A stretch of 64,000 bases of DNA from Monocercomonoides exilis (GCA_001643675.2 LSRY02000003.1:1292001-1356000); one strand, 5' to 3'; counted from the first letter of the stretch, positions 24,901-33,164 are shown. The notes: generated by a model not told the origin, from the letters alone. Translations and numbers: made by a program.

Positions 24901-25098
24901 AAACGACCAACGCTCACTGAAGTGAAGAAAGAGCTGGTTGGGTTATTTCCAGATGGGATATTTGTTGTGACGATGACAGATGCGATCATGCTTGAGGAAA
25001 GCAGTGAGGAGCAGGATGAAGGCGGAGAGAGCAAGGAAAGCGAAAAGGAAGGGGAAATTGAAGTGAATGAAATGAAAGACATGTTTGGCAAGGAATGA
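15907..25098 (+). CDS. Giant surface protein: beta-helix-like repeats, membrane span, pseudokinase tail
   Basis: One uninterrupted frame of 3,063 residues. A hydrophobic signal-like segment begins at the second methionine, 15976 (MRAAFNIVTLLLLVSNCYYG), a plausible true start. Residues about 90-380 are Ser/Pro/His-rich low complexity. The ectodomain then repeats a module of roughly 315-390 residues. Each has GG-GGAL-like turns, an N-A-x-x-G-K/R-D/N-M/I-F strand motif and a terminal G-x-D-x(3-4)-CG-x(4)-PC signature; the five signatures are near residues 680, 1070, 1420, 1730 and 2110. One membrane span lies at about 2617-2642 (WIIITLTIILFVVLIVVVVL). The cytoplasmic tail (about 2780-3025) resembles a kinase fold: ANGALHSL, LRDLSPHIVLF at the HRDLxxxN loop with His and Asn lost, no DFG, but WKAPELV, IGMMLWECVTLEIPFGE and ASKRPTLTEV. 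It is therefore probably a catalytically dead signalling or scaffold domain. This architecture is typical of oxymonad genomes; ligand and role are unknown. Confidence 0.85.
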   Translation: MGRRNFLFYYFSCIHNCVEELPHMRAAFNIVTLLLLVSNCYYGEGIAERQFQQKFNVEMQKGKISIADKNRDYNINFGNSLKKVIKSADNHICSIQTSLALINASLCVTHLNIIPLTGCPLLTAQHHSAASICSSTCTIHPPSLTNSHHHHCPLFLSAHASLALTNFSLTTHQPAILSFPLFSTPNNLLSHAHSPIPASFSISHSSFSSFISLIQPFLFSPSSLSSPSPSPSPSLSSSPSSSSSSSSSSSFSSPSPSPSPSIYSSPSPSPLHIHHQSHPHLQIHLHLHLSNTLFSNISSPQSHPSLPSLPSHSLNSFISTTSSSSSSSSSTNTNTNTIPSFSLHSSLSMHSTIFIHAHNPIDGTILPNLNSPSTSLSAFNVSFLHQTRSSPNAPVVHIGTESQRAKPGRLTSFDVNSHCFEWCEWNDSNGGSSYGGALHVECTNANLTITSCSFFNCLSANFGGALHCNGLLKIDITKSNFTSCSAAHGGAAFVGSPKSNSVYSFSENRVESCSITSWRGTGLYFDFGSFPSNGQFSFSNCKCIANSGGDAAGCLTFFSPPVNKLSQFSIVECQFINNKLTSSSTSYGGAALCCTATYSWMSGNKFITFCFFDGNSATNGRGNDVFFSGSSITQSPFQQCGSTTSTQRVWNQGTADNETFNGWLPLIAQNKIVSNSGTDADACGRPQQTPCATIEYALNSFISLLQDASLTLLSSIFVPTQTLTFSAVDTKITGNGTDATTIASSGIPQPSNSYSQSSQSTSSLSSFSSFSSSTSSSQDPSASSALFQQTQGSLTVSALAIAHNSTNQITPILFHLSNNSPSLNLNTTTITGTTPSSSSITTPLFFVTAGSLALNHTAITQLSLNSQSIFHLTSLAAPLTLNSSNITDITSTATPTSCVLSSATSPALSLSLANCTMTSINSEQLSQQTATNGGCISFASSASANSFSVSNTIFSTCSVSEDTSSGGRGGALMIEFNEGSQVSESSFSITNIVFSANKASVGRDMYFVCESFVASVKEPLFAFMGNITQMDNSIVGHDRTEAFGDWNVDLFIFLDGFFADKVFVDGTSGVEEVYCGMEKAPCKNVNYGMERLKRTQNTKEEIIVISKSSLTGCVDAGGMCIKAKEDVVVQIECQRDVSGSEECVLKSASLTEMKFIGIVVPSTFNRTISAVIESSTQNGELRMKNSKMSVVGGNENTIGFFLIKSTGKMVELDSVTISDVKSTVSLFSFSLSSSNVNEQEYKVKLLNCTLKELEIDSGVTVEGKAAVFGGSVGVGMAINGSTIDGALSEKSKEGGALKIALNEGGFMTIENSTLTGCVCENMSEGGKGGGIYLDCSLNEEAFQLSSISFSGCSATIGKNMFVKSGNLVNSVKIERFAFDCSDYEEDGNAFVGEDVTYGEMDLRIFLVSLKWVVVSVSTGGHDTLGCGSEIFPCESMKSGIDHIDRSGTEGERKVKVRDEGTIEDSYSFTDALVIDGCVSEEDAIKHRPVQFKETINGDSATAVISSTASLGLLSLKLQIPSQFVPSMNTLISSSGDLQLENCLFEIRSTDIIQYSLITTTTGSCTLKGCSLTDCSFAKSPLVMASSVLFENSNFSNIVNTGSGEGGLATVTLKNEEDLVIISTNASSCSLSSENGKGGFLYLNCQNCLEENPFIFDTGVTFENNNATFGKNMFILAKDFNTSVTNISFKFEYSSMKDDKTLFVGSDNFHSNKDLFMFLVPFSSFEIFISSEGFDVARCGSEKDPCFTMWKGMKNMKEENGKKTIHIEESTIIRDSFNVSNYQIKKDAKMGEEDTKAKLNFEKAIGSQLEYFMENDEHLELTNIQLQLTSGFDNSTKSIISNINGDLVISGCSFYSEAGVNNGFDCVFVDVIGGTVEVNDLSIESCNVGNSIFAINNAVVVCHLVNVRVESLNESGECLLLIKGTESTTKINEGGEEMNLNIDNSSFSGVKRSGNGPSVLESKSEKKICLVVNSSNITEDKAEMSEKGGAIFFTLGSSGSMNLIGSTISHCSCNNNTGRGGGVYLATKERGELNFTFVGMKFSSNTARVGNDIFIECFNITSQINESQFRFDLREGKYNRSNAIFGRDECDYTNDTNLIGFVTIHQSDTIIVSSVNGTNERQCGTSMLPCYSIEHGLIHLTSELISQILVIEESVIEEEMNLKEMSLSSKSRENCEVEVKSGIERTRGELITTRETVSLLRVNFAFDSNFITQHESLISPEGGILEIVNCSFASKQSNEERNIGFARIPFHIFNMEKGELQIMECTTSNLILQESALFLSSTSPSIIDSLSICNSTIETSLIDINECGQLTIKDFKTENISVEGDEESLISCLTMKKTIQLANCTIGGVCSKTTKGKLMKLESCTDVSMDSCIFNGNSKERNKQTLNEGEEMCRWEGSLVDAVKSSVMMKDTTIANSPDGGITMSGGEMVVKEGRFENNDPSIEGYPSLRRNIICSDSGTLNVMSLKGGDGLKDNTSLWMLNNGCSFEGIVSERESSFFIPVLGSVEAKEETDRMKLTFKGMLLFPCNLSFSIVKRKGEEKEIEHYDFDSNGFLSERKVEGSVAKDLINSCGNEIEMSVHILFGNAESPSSTNSFILKNATESDGDGNIVKGDNSSSSLWIIITLTIILFVVLIVVVVLAIRWRKVKERNEELQEIVNDNIRKDPKAFEMVTMEMSPEEQWRRAESEAEKKNEERTKKREYEKKMEHSESSEYLLAENGSTEYILGQDSDKNGEWDLEKEEETQKRIPSPSISSTDTETTFVRGEDLFPTTSSMSNLVDAMACSSPYEKLIVDLRDSLFMLLHGRNEKKELAIGTLKEREVTGAQMLFWVANGALHSLEDEEDELPSLRDLSPHIVLFSEHMVICIALHSDCSSSSDDSDSSSITSTTIVTSASVDDDDERDSLPSSAFEGDEDKWKECLRWKAPELVMNRKMGATEKSVAFSIGMMLWECVTLEIPFGEYEGEVAGQKIADGEKPDERGIEESMMKNVVDACLSSEASKRPTLTEVKKELVGLFPDGIFVVTMTDAIMLEESSEEQDEGGESKESEKEGEIEVNEMKDMFGKE

Positions 25099-26671
25099 GA
25101 ACTGAAAACAAAAGAAAAGTTAACCATGCATGAAACTCAAAGAGAAAGAGAGATAGTTGTTTCAACATATTTGACTTAATTCAGATCAAAAATGAAATTC
25201 ACTTCGTTGATTTTTGAGATGAGTGTGAGAACATGATGAGATTTTTGGGATTTGTAGTGTTTTTATAAAAGAATGAGTTTAAGATGATTTTTTTGCTGGC
25301 TTTTGAACAGCTGAAAATTTAAAGAAAAAAGGAAATATTGAAATTTTCAGAGCATTTATCAGTTTTTCTGTCAGTGTGCGTTGTATAGGAAAATTGTAAG
25401 TTATTTTGTTTTGAAAATGAGAAAAAAAAAAAAAAATTGAAAATATTATTTTAGAAAGAAACAAGTGTGAAAAAAACAAGAAGTGAACTTTGAAATTGAT
25501 AGAAATATTTATCATCGGCTTCAAAAAGCTTCACTGTTCATTCAATTCGGAATCAAAAGGACTGTGAAAGATTAATCGGCTTAAATTAATAAGCTTTAAT
25601 AGAAAAATTTAAAGCACCAAAAACGTTATGAAACACCAAAGATTATTGAAGCATTGTTCACATCACATCAAAACAATAAGTGCAGAGAATGAATAAAATC
25701 AAATTTTCATTTTTCATTCAATTGCAGCAATGTCTGCTTCAATGGTTTCTGAAATTTTTTAGTGTTTAAAATTGAAAACTTATATGTCACATGTGAAATA
25801 TGAATAAACTCGGATGAAAATTCAATTATAAAGAAAGAATGCAAATGTTCTTGACAACTCTCACTTTGAAATTTCAAAAAATGAGATAAATCAATTGAAT
25901 GTGAATGCCTTTGTTTCGAATGTCGAATGACAAATTATTCAAAAGCGTATGGATGATTATTTTTGAAAAGTTGAAACAGTTAAGTTTTCTGTTTTAACTG
26001 TTCATTTAATTCATTAATCAGTATTCTCAACAGACTCTTCAAACTATTTTTTTTGAAAGAACCAAAACAGTCAATTGTTGTTGACCTGAAATAAATTGCT
26101 AAATGGAGTATTTTTAATAGCCGGTTACGAATACTGATCAATTTATGAAATGCACAATTGAAACTGAAATTATGACTGTTTCGACTATTCTTAAATAATA
26201 ACTCAAATGTTTCTGAAAACATCCATTCAAACGAAGTACATGAATAATATGCATTAAAATTCAACAGTTGACATGAAATACATTAGTGAGCATTTCGAGT
26301 TATTTGTATTTCCCGCTTTTAAAAAAATGGGAACAAAATTTTTTCTGTTCAACATAGCTTTTGCAAATTAAGAAAAATTACCAGTTACCTTTCGATCATA
26401 ATCATAACATGATTATTTTTGTAATCATAACTTTTTTCGGGATATTAATTTTTCAAGGATTGTTTGTCATTGAGAAGTGAATTGGAAATCAAATGCTCAC
26501 TTCATCACAACTGTTCCAAAAACAAATGTGTTAAGCTGAAACAAAGATGAGGATATCTTTGATAAATCCATTCACTTTTCAGTGTTTTTTTGTTGATATT
26601 TATCGGATGATTTCGAACCGAAATTATTGAATGGAAAAATATGACAACAAAATAAATCTCCCATATGCAGT
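25099..26671. other. AT-rich intergenic region with repeats, no gene seen
   Basis: No supported coding region. It contains the foldback element at 25951-26204 and, near 26400-26460, a further copy of the dispersed GAAAAAAGTTATGATT motif in inverted orientation. A minus-strand open frame at 25980-26264 lies inside the foldback and is explained by it. Confidence 0.55.
25951..26204. repeat. Foldback (MITE-like) element
   Basis: Bases 25951-26031 pair imperfectly with 26124-26204 in constant register (positions sum to 52155). The outer end reads GGATGATTATTTTTGAAAAG. Closely similar outer ends occur in the element at 29606-29853, so the two appear to belong to one family. Confidence 0.75.
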
Positions 26672-26674
26672 CTA

Positions 26675-27000
26675 AATCGAATTCAATCATATCTGTTTTT
26701 GAACAACTTTTTGTGACTATATCCGATTGTGGTTATAATCGATGTAACATTACACAGAAAAAAATCAAATATTTATTTATTCATTAATTAATTTTGGGTT
26801 ATTTTTTTTTTTAAGAAATTCTTCACGAATACACATTTTTCAATTGAAACATCAATTTGGCTAGTTCCAAGTACATGGACCATCGATAAAAAAATTCTTT
26901 CATATTTGGAGTGAAACAAAACGTTATATTAATTAATTTTAAATTAGTTTAATTTGTCGAAAATGCATTGTGATGAAGTTTCAATTTTTCATTCGATCTA
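26675..27000 (+). repeat. Left arm of long inverted repeat bounding a decayed gene
   Basis: Bases 26864-27000 are the reverse complement of 30077-30213 without net gaps (positions sum to 57077), with a few mismatches. The outer part, about 26675-26850, matches the reverse complement of about 31118-31295 with more divergence; it includes a stretch like TTGTGACTATATCCGATTGT. Together the arms are about 320 bp. They enclose the surface-protein pseudogene at 27490-29072. Confidence 0.85.
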
Positions 27001-27489
27001 TCCCATAAATATTATCAAACTTTCCTTGTTTTTTATTCTTTAATTTTTTCTTAATTGAACACGTTATGTATTTTCGCTTGCTTGTGTTTGTTGCACCCAT
27101 TTTTTATGTAATACAAATCAGTAATGTTTTTCCATTTTTTTCAAATTTTTTCGAATGAAAGAAGCACAATTGACTTTTTTCTGTTTCACAAGTTATTTTG
27201 AGAACAAAAAAATGTGCAAAATTTTAAAACATCAAAAAATATTATCAATTATTAAAAGATCGCAGTTTGTACAAATCGAATTGTCGATTGAAATGCAAGA
27301 GGCAATATTCAATTAATTTATTGTTTTCTTTGATGATGCCGAAGTTCACGTTTATTATTAGTCCAAAGTCTTTCTCAAATTTCCATATATTAATTTGTTA
27401 AATGACTTGTTTGTTATTATTAAAGCAAAAACCAACAAAACAATAAAGAAAAAGAAGAAGATATTTTTCCAGCTGTTCTTCTGTTGTAG
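27001..27489. other. AT-rich spacer inside the inverted-repeat unit
   Basis: No gene or further repeat is recognised between the left arm and the start of the decayed surface-protein gene. Confidence 0.45.
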
Positions 27490-29072
27490 TTTTTTTCATT
27501 CAGCAGCATCAACAATGGAGCATCGAATCCGTGTTCTTCGATATTCTCTCTTCAGAATAGCTACGTAATCGAAGTTGTTGGATGCACGTTTCAAACACTC
27601 GGCTCAGAATGATGCAAAAAGGGAGGGGCGATGTCTCTTGAGCTGAAAGTGGCAGATGGACAGCTGAAGATGACGAATGTGGGAGTGACGAACAGCATAT
27701 GCAGCAGTTCTGAAGGATGTGGCGGAGGAATCTATTTTGCATCTGCAACAGACAACAATGACAGATATTCGTTTTCAGAGATAAGTGTTGGAGGAAACAG
27801 GGCGCACCAGGGAAGAGACATGTTCATTGTGGTGAATGATCTGAGGAATTGTATGAATTCTGAATCGTTTGCGTTCGTTCAACTTTCAAAGAAAAAGGAG
27901 GGTTTTTGAATCTGAGCTGTAATTCGATTGATTGATTTTCTTTGTCTGACTTGATGTTTGGTGATGTTTGATTGGACTGAATGGAAAAACACTACAGCTT
28001 TCTTTGGGGCAGACAAAGAGAACATTACAAAAGGCATATCTTTGGACAAGCTGCTGTTTGAGCACACAGACACTTCTGTTGTTGTGTCGTCGAGTGGAAG
28101 AGACATACACGGTTGCGGATTAGAAAGGGAGCCTTGTCAATCATTTTTTGAAGGAATGAGGCATTTCAGAGAAAAAATTCAGTTCAGAGAAATCAAAATC
28201 AACACAAGTGCTGCCATTTCAGACGAGTGGGACCTTTCAAACAGCTCAATAAGCCCAGCTGTTCCTACTTCTCCTGGCTATTCTTCTTCTTCCTCCTCTG
28301 ATGAGCCTTCCTCAGATGAATGCTCAATCAATGTGGGAAAAGCTATTCAATCTCTTTCTGAGCCTTCTGAGGCTGTGCTCACAAACAAGCTTATGCTCAC
28401 CTTCACCTCCATCAACTTCTGCCTGCCTTCGTCTTTCGAAACGCAACAAAAGGAGCTTCTCTTCACTGAGACAGGAACAGCCACGCTTAACAAATGCTCA
28501 TTTGTGACACAGACAGCAGAAGAAGGCATTGCGTTTGTGCTTTTCCATGTTTCGTCTGGGACACTTTCGATTGAAGTGTCCAAAATGGCCGAGCTCTCCT
28601 TTGCGACATCAGCCATCCGACTTGCTGATCCGTCTGCACATTTTGTGGCAAGCGTGTTTATGTGAGGATGAAGGAGAAGGCGGATGGGTTGGCTGATAGC
28701 TGGTCAAATGAAGGCAGTGTGCTGGCGAATCTGTCGTCTTTTGTGACATGTGCGTGCTCAACGAGTAAAGGCAGAGGAGGCGCAATTGCATTGAACTGCC
28801 TGGACGATCCTGAAGATTCAGATGCGCCGTCTTCGGAGAAAGCGAAGGCGCTGCCAATCAAATTTCGGCTTATTCGGTTTTCTTTGAACAGAGCGAGCTT
28901 GGAGAAGTATCTTTTCATTATTTGCCGATCGATCACAAGCCAATTCAACGAGGCGCTGTTTGTGATTAACTTCAACGAGTTGACATTCGAAAGAGATATT
29001 GCCATCTACGTAGAAGATAAGAGAAAAAGTGAGCCAATTGATTTGGGGGCAGTTGACAGTGTCACATAGTTC
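27490..29072 (+). pseudogene. Decayed copy of the beta-helix surface-protein family
   Basis: Three successive open stretches in shifted frames (about 27631-27906, 27958-28662 and 28662-29066) read as consecutive parts of one module of the family at 15907-25098. They contain GCGGGIYFASAT, NRAHQGRDMFIV, TTAFFGADKENIT, a VSSSGRDIHGCGLEREPC signature, a Ser-rich spacer, and TSKGRGGAIALNCLDD followed by LNRASLEKYLFIICRSI. Upstream, 27490-27630 contains matching residues in another frame (VVGCTFQTLGS). Frame changes near 27620, 27910-27960 and 28662, without convincing splice sites, mark it as broken. There is no signal peptide, membrane span or kinase-like tail. Codon use is less AT-rich than the flanking DNA, so it is a recognisable coding relic. 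An unusual multi-exon gene is the alternative. Confidence 0.75.
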
Positions 29073-29605
29073 GGGATGGAGATTTGCAACTTCTAATAAA
29101 GAGTTAGAAAATAAGGGTTGATGGTGAGGGAAAGTCCTACGTGAAAAACTCAGATATGTTAGTCGAAATCAAAATGAAAATGCATTTCAAAACGAACATG
29201 TGCAAAAAATAACTTTTTTGGTTAATGAAGTCAAGTGATTTGGCTTGTTCATATGATTTTTCTGCTTTTCTTGGTGTTAACGACAATGAGCTTTTTCAAT
29301 TTGTGATGTCAATTGTTTTTTTTTTTTTATTTTTTTATTTTTTTTATTTTATTTTATTTTTTATTTTATTTTTTTTTTTATTTTTTTTTGTGGTTGACAC
29401 ATTTCATCATCGAATTAAAGTCTTTGTTATTGCTGTTAACAGTTTCAGAATGTATCTCATAGACGCACCAAGCAAAGAAACTTGGTAAATTTTATTTTAA
29501 GGATACAGGAACAACACTTTTCTTCCATTCAATTAAAAATTTTGAAAGAAATCCAAAATTTCGCATATATCCATAACAAAAAAGCGTATTCAAATAATGC
29601 AATTC
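29073..29605. other. Intergenic region with poly-T/TTTTA tract
   Basis: A low-complexity T-rich tract with A interruptions lies at about 29310-29390. A short frame around it (29225-29488) could be a further relic of the surface-protein gene (FSAFLGVND resembles the NAIFG-D motif), but this is too weak to call. Confidence 0.4.
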
Positions 29606-29853
29606 ATATGGGTCATTCTTTTTGAAAAGTCGCAAAAGTTTAATTTTCAAATAAATCAAAAAATTCATATTTTGCTCAAATTCTCGTTACCGCTCATAAA
29701 TCTTCTTAACTATTCATGAAATGGCATTATCAAGTTATAGATTCCATGTTAGTGAAGTTTGGTTTGTGTTAACAAAAATTTGAGAAAAATTTGAAATTTT
29801 TTATTTATCTGAGAATTAAACATTTGCGACTTTTCAAAAAGAATAACCCATAT
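29606..29853. repeat. Foldback (MITE-like) element
   Basis: Bases 29606-29692 are the near-perfect reverse complement of 29767-29853 (positions sum to 59459), leaving a loop of about 75 bp. The arm starts ATATGGGTCATTCTTTTTGA and continues GAAAAGTCGCAAA. It carries no coding capacity and lies inside the larger inverted-repeat unit. Confidence 0.88.
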
Positions 29854-30076
29854 CCTTATTTTTGGCTGAAAAACAAATTAAATTGAATGAAAACACAAAT
29901 ATAACATTAGTTTCGAATAATAACATTCAAAAATGATGATGTGAAAATTTATCAAAAAGTTTGAAGCAAGTAATAAAAAAATTAATCTCTAAAATTCTTT
30001 GATATGAGATGATATAGCTCCTAGCCTTCAATTTTGAGAAAAAAAGAAAAAAGGAAAAAAGAAAATTTTTGAAAGA

Positions 30077-30236
30077 TAGATCGAATGAAATATTAAAACT
30101 TCGTCACAATGCATTTTCGACAAATTAAACTAATTTAAAATTAATTAATATAACGTTTCGTTTCGCTCCAAATATGAAAGAATTTTTTTATCGATGGTCC
30201 ATGTACTTGGAACATGCCAAAAACCGATTTTTCAAT
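30077..30236 (-). repeat. Right arm, inner part, of the long inverted repeat
   Basis: This is the counterpart of 26864-27000; matching begins at 30077 and is collinear to 30213, then weakens to about 30236. After this point the match to the left arm stops abruptly and resumes only near 31118. Confidence 0.85.
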
Positions 30237-31117
30237 GAAAAAATCACACATTATAATAAACATGTGGGTGATTATTTTTGGAACAATATTTTTTCGAATT
30301 AAAATTTTACTTTTATTATTTTGTTTTTTATTTTCTAAGATGAACAAAGAAAAATGTTAACTTCAGCAAAAAACATCATGATCTTTCTTTCATATCAAAC
30401 ATTTGCTATTGATACAATTGAAATGATTTTCACATTTCAATGACAGATTGATTTTCAATGACTGTGAATTTTCATCATAACCATAACCCCGAAAAAAGTT
30501 ATGATATCATAAATAATCACCCATGCGTTTATTTATTTTCATCCCTATGATAATATGCGATGGGAAATAAATGAAAAATAGGCAAAAAATTTCTATTCAT
30601 CGAAAAATGTGACTATAAACGAATGTGATTATATTCGACATGATTATATCCGGTTTTGACTGAATAAATGAACACTGAATAGTTACTCCTTCATTCAATA
30701 ATTATTGTTTTCATGATCATAATCAAAAACATCGTCATTTTGAACAACTATCATGCTTTTTTCATTAGAATGAATATTTTCTTTCGAAGAAATAAAACCT
30801 CAGAAGAAACCGAACTCCGAAAAAAGTTACGATTTTAATATTTCTGTCTTGCCGGATATAATCACGTCGAATATAATCACATTCGCTTATAGTCACATTT
30901 TTGTGTGCAAGAATATTTTTGGACGATTTTCATTCATTTTCCATCGCATATTATCACAGGAATGATAATATATGTTCACAATTTTTTTCAATATGGGTGC
31001 TTTTTTCAATGAAAAATCGATTATTTAATAAATATTTTCTATTTTTTTAATTTTTCGAAATTATGTTAAAATAAGATCAAATAATGTGTTTAAAATGATA
31101 AAAATTAATTTCGGAAG
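30237..31117. mobile_element. Insertion splitting the right arm, containing a foldback element
   Basis: About 880 bp is present in the right arm but absent from the left arm, so I read it as a later insertion. Inside it, about 30540-30655 pairs with about 30847-30962. The arm contains TGATAATATGCGATGG and GAATGTGATTATATTCGAC, so the element is itself a foldback of about 420 bp with a loop near 190 bp. Dispersed-motif copies lie at 30490-30525 and 30815-30840. No transposase-like frame is present, so movement would depend on an outside enzyme; the boundaries are approximate. Confidence 0.6.
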
Positions 31118-31295
31118 TGAAAAATGTGTTTTTGTGAAGAATTATAAAAAATAAAAAAATTGTCCCAAAATCAATAAATGAATAAATATATTTTTATTTT
31201 TATCTGTGAAAAGCATCATCGTAATTTATCACAATCGGATATAGTCACAAAAAGTCATGCAAAATCCGATGTGATTATATCCAGTATTGACTGTA
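31118..31295 (-). repeat. Right arm, outer part, of the long inverted repeat
   Basis: Matches the reverse complement of about 26675-26850: GAAAAATGTGT-TT-GTGAAGAATT near 31120-31145, then CAATCGGATATAGTCACAAA near 31230-31250, fading out near GACTGTAT at about 31295. Confidence 0.75.
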
Positions 31296-32355
31296 TCACC
31301 AACATTCAAAAAAACTTCTCTGCAAGTGTTATAATAGTTTAAAACTGTGTTTCAATCTAAATACGATAAAAAACATGTTTGTTTAATTCTTAATTTCAGC
31401 CAAAACAGCAGAATCACATGCATAATCTTTATAGCTGTGTTTTTTGTTTTCGATTATGTAGTTCCTTTTAATACAGAAGTTGTTTTCATACACTTTCTGC
31501 GCTTTTGAAAATGAACATTGTCTCTTTTACACCATAATTTTTTAAGTTAACGGCGTTTTCATTCCCTAGTCTCTGGAAGAAGTCTGTGCTTGAAAATCCA
31601 CTTCCAAGTTAGTTCAAAATGAGCAAACAAGTAATTCATGATAGAGATAACCTCTTTTGTGTATGGTATCTTTGACATTTTTTTCTCAAAGATTATTGAT
31701 CTCACCCAATTTTTTGTGAAAAAAATTGCAAAAAAAAAAAAAATTAATAATTTATTAACAACTAATTTCCGCAAGGTCAGGCCTGCACATATATTATTTA
31801 CAATTAACTATAAACCATTCATGAAAGTTTCAAGCAAATTTTAGAGGAATGCAAATATTTTTCTCACACCATTTTTGCTTCATTCATGAAGATATAACGG
31901 CCCGAATTTGAAGAAAATTATTTTTGATAGTGTAAAAAGTAGGGAAAAAAAAAGTGTGTATTCAAAAAAACTTTAATGACAAAAAATAACTTTGCTATCA
32001 TATATTAATGATAGATTTATTTGGAGCATAAAAGAAACGGCAGTCACAGGAATTTTTTTCCTGTCATATCATACCATTTTGTTAAAAAAGTGGACAAATA
32101 AACAATTCGTTTTCACTTTCGAAGAAATTTATTAATAATTATCAAATGCTTAAAAACAAAAAAACAAAACAATTCCAACAAAAAAAGAAAATTCTCAAGT
32201 TTTAATCTTTTCTCAGCTTTTGCTCCTGCATTCAACTATAAAATATAACAAAAAAATACATCAAAGTGAAAATAAGAAAAACTTATTGAAATTCAAATCG
32301 CAGGATATGAATTCAAAACAATTCCATTTCAGACAGTAAATAGGAATAAAATAAC
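31296..32355. other. AT-rich intergenic region, no gene seen
   Basis: No supported gene, RNA or repeat. Short open frames on both strands around 31559-31844 overlap each other and look like chance. Confidence 0.5.
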
Positions 32356-33164
32356 TCATTTCCCGCTGCTATGACTTCTTCTTGCCCATCCCCATAAACA
32401 AGCAGTTCCTATAAAACTCAAAATAACAAATATAATTATCAAAGCTTTGCATTGCGCTTTTCGCCTTCTTTTCTTTTGCGCTTCGGAGCGTGACTTATCT
32501 CTTTGTTTCTTCCACCATTGATTTTCATCATTTTCAATATCATCAACAAGAAGCTCGACAGTATCTTGTGATGCAAGAAACTCATCTACAATTATAATTT
32601 TGTTAAATAATTATTGATATCAACTCACAAACCAATGGTTTGCTCAACTGATTGCTTTAACAAATCCACATCAGATACAGTTTTATCAATGCTCACAGCA
32701 GAGCATTGAATGCCAACCTAAACAAAAATAATTTACAAATCTATTGAAAAAAGATACAATTATTTATGCAAACCATTTGCTGATGAAGAAATGTTTCGAA
32801 ATCACACGCCTCAAACTTAGAGTCTTGTGGAAGACGCTTGCCGTATTGCGTGTAGAAACGTTCTTTAACATCAGATAGAAATTGTAATGCGATTTTACGT
32901 TCAAGATTGAAATCTGCCTGACAAAGAAACATATAGTTGTCATCAACAATGTAATGAAAAAGCCATCTTTTAAATATGGAATAAATTATGTAATTGTAAA
33001 ATCAATAATTGAACATACTTATCAAACATATACGAAGAAATTCCATTACGATGAGATGCGTGCTTCAAAATGTGATTTATAACTTTGGAGTTATCTTGTA
33101 ATGAAAGTGAATGTGAAACAATTATCATTTGGCCAAAGCTAACTGATGCGAACAAGATGGACAT
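32356..33164 (-). CDS. VAMP7-like longin R-SNARE with altered zero layer
   Basis: Longin R-SNAREs drive fusion of endosomal, lysosomal or vacuolar vesicles. Four exons are predicted: 33164-33019, 32966-32774, 32717-32633 and 32585-32356, with introns of 52, 56 and 47 nt. All phases agree and the product is 217 residues, close to the 220 of animal VAMP7. The N-terminal longin domain (about 1-115) shows KWLFHYIVDDNYMFLCQADF and FLSDVKERFYTQYGKR, matching YLFHYI and FLxxIKxRFxxxYG in VAMP7. The SNARE motif follows (about 122-180) and a C-terminal anchor lies at about 187-208 (ALIIIFVILSFIGTACLWGW). In the alignment TIDEFLASQDTVELLVDDIEN against VAMP7, the central arginine is replaced by Ser147. 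The start is 332 bp from the divergent poly(A)-binding-protein gene. Confidence 0.85.

Noticed and set aside
25980-26264. Minus-strand frame of 94 codons
   Set aside because: Falls within the foldback element at 25951-26204 and has no family features.
29225-29488. Possible further relic of the surface-protein family
   Set aside because: Only a short FSAFLGVND resemblance remains and most of the frame is a T-rich tract; too weak to annotate.
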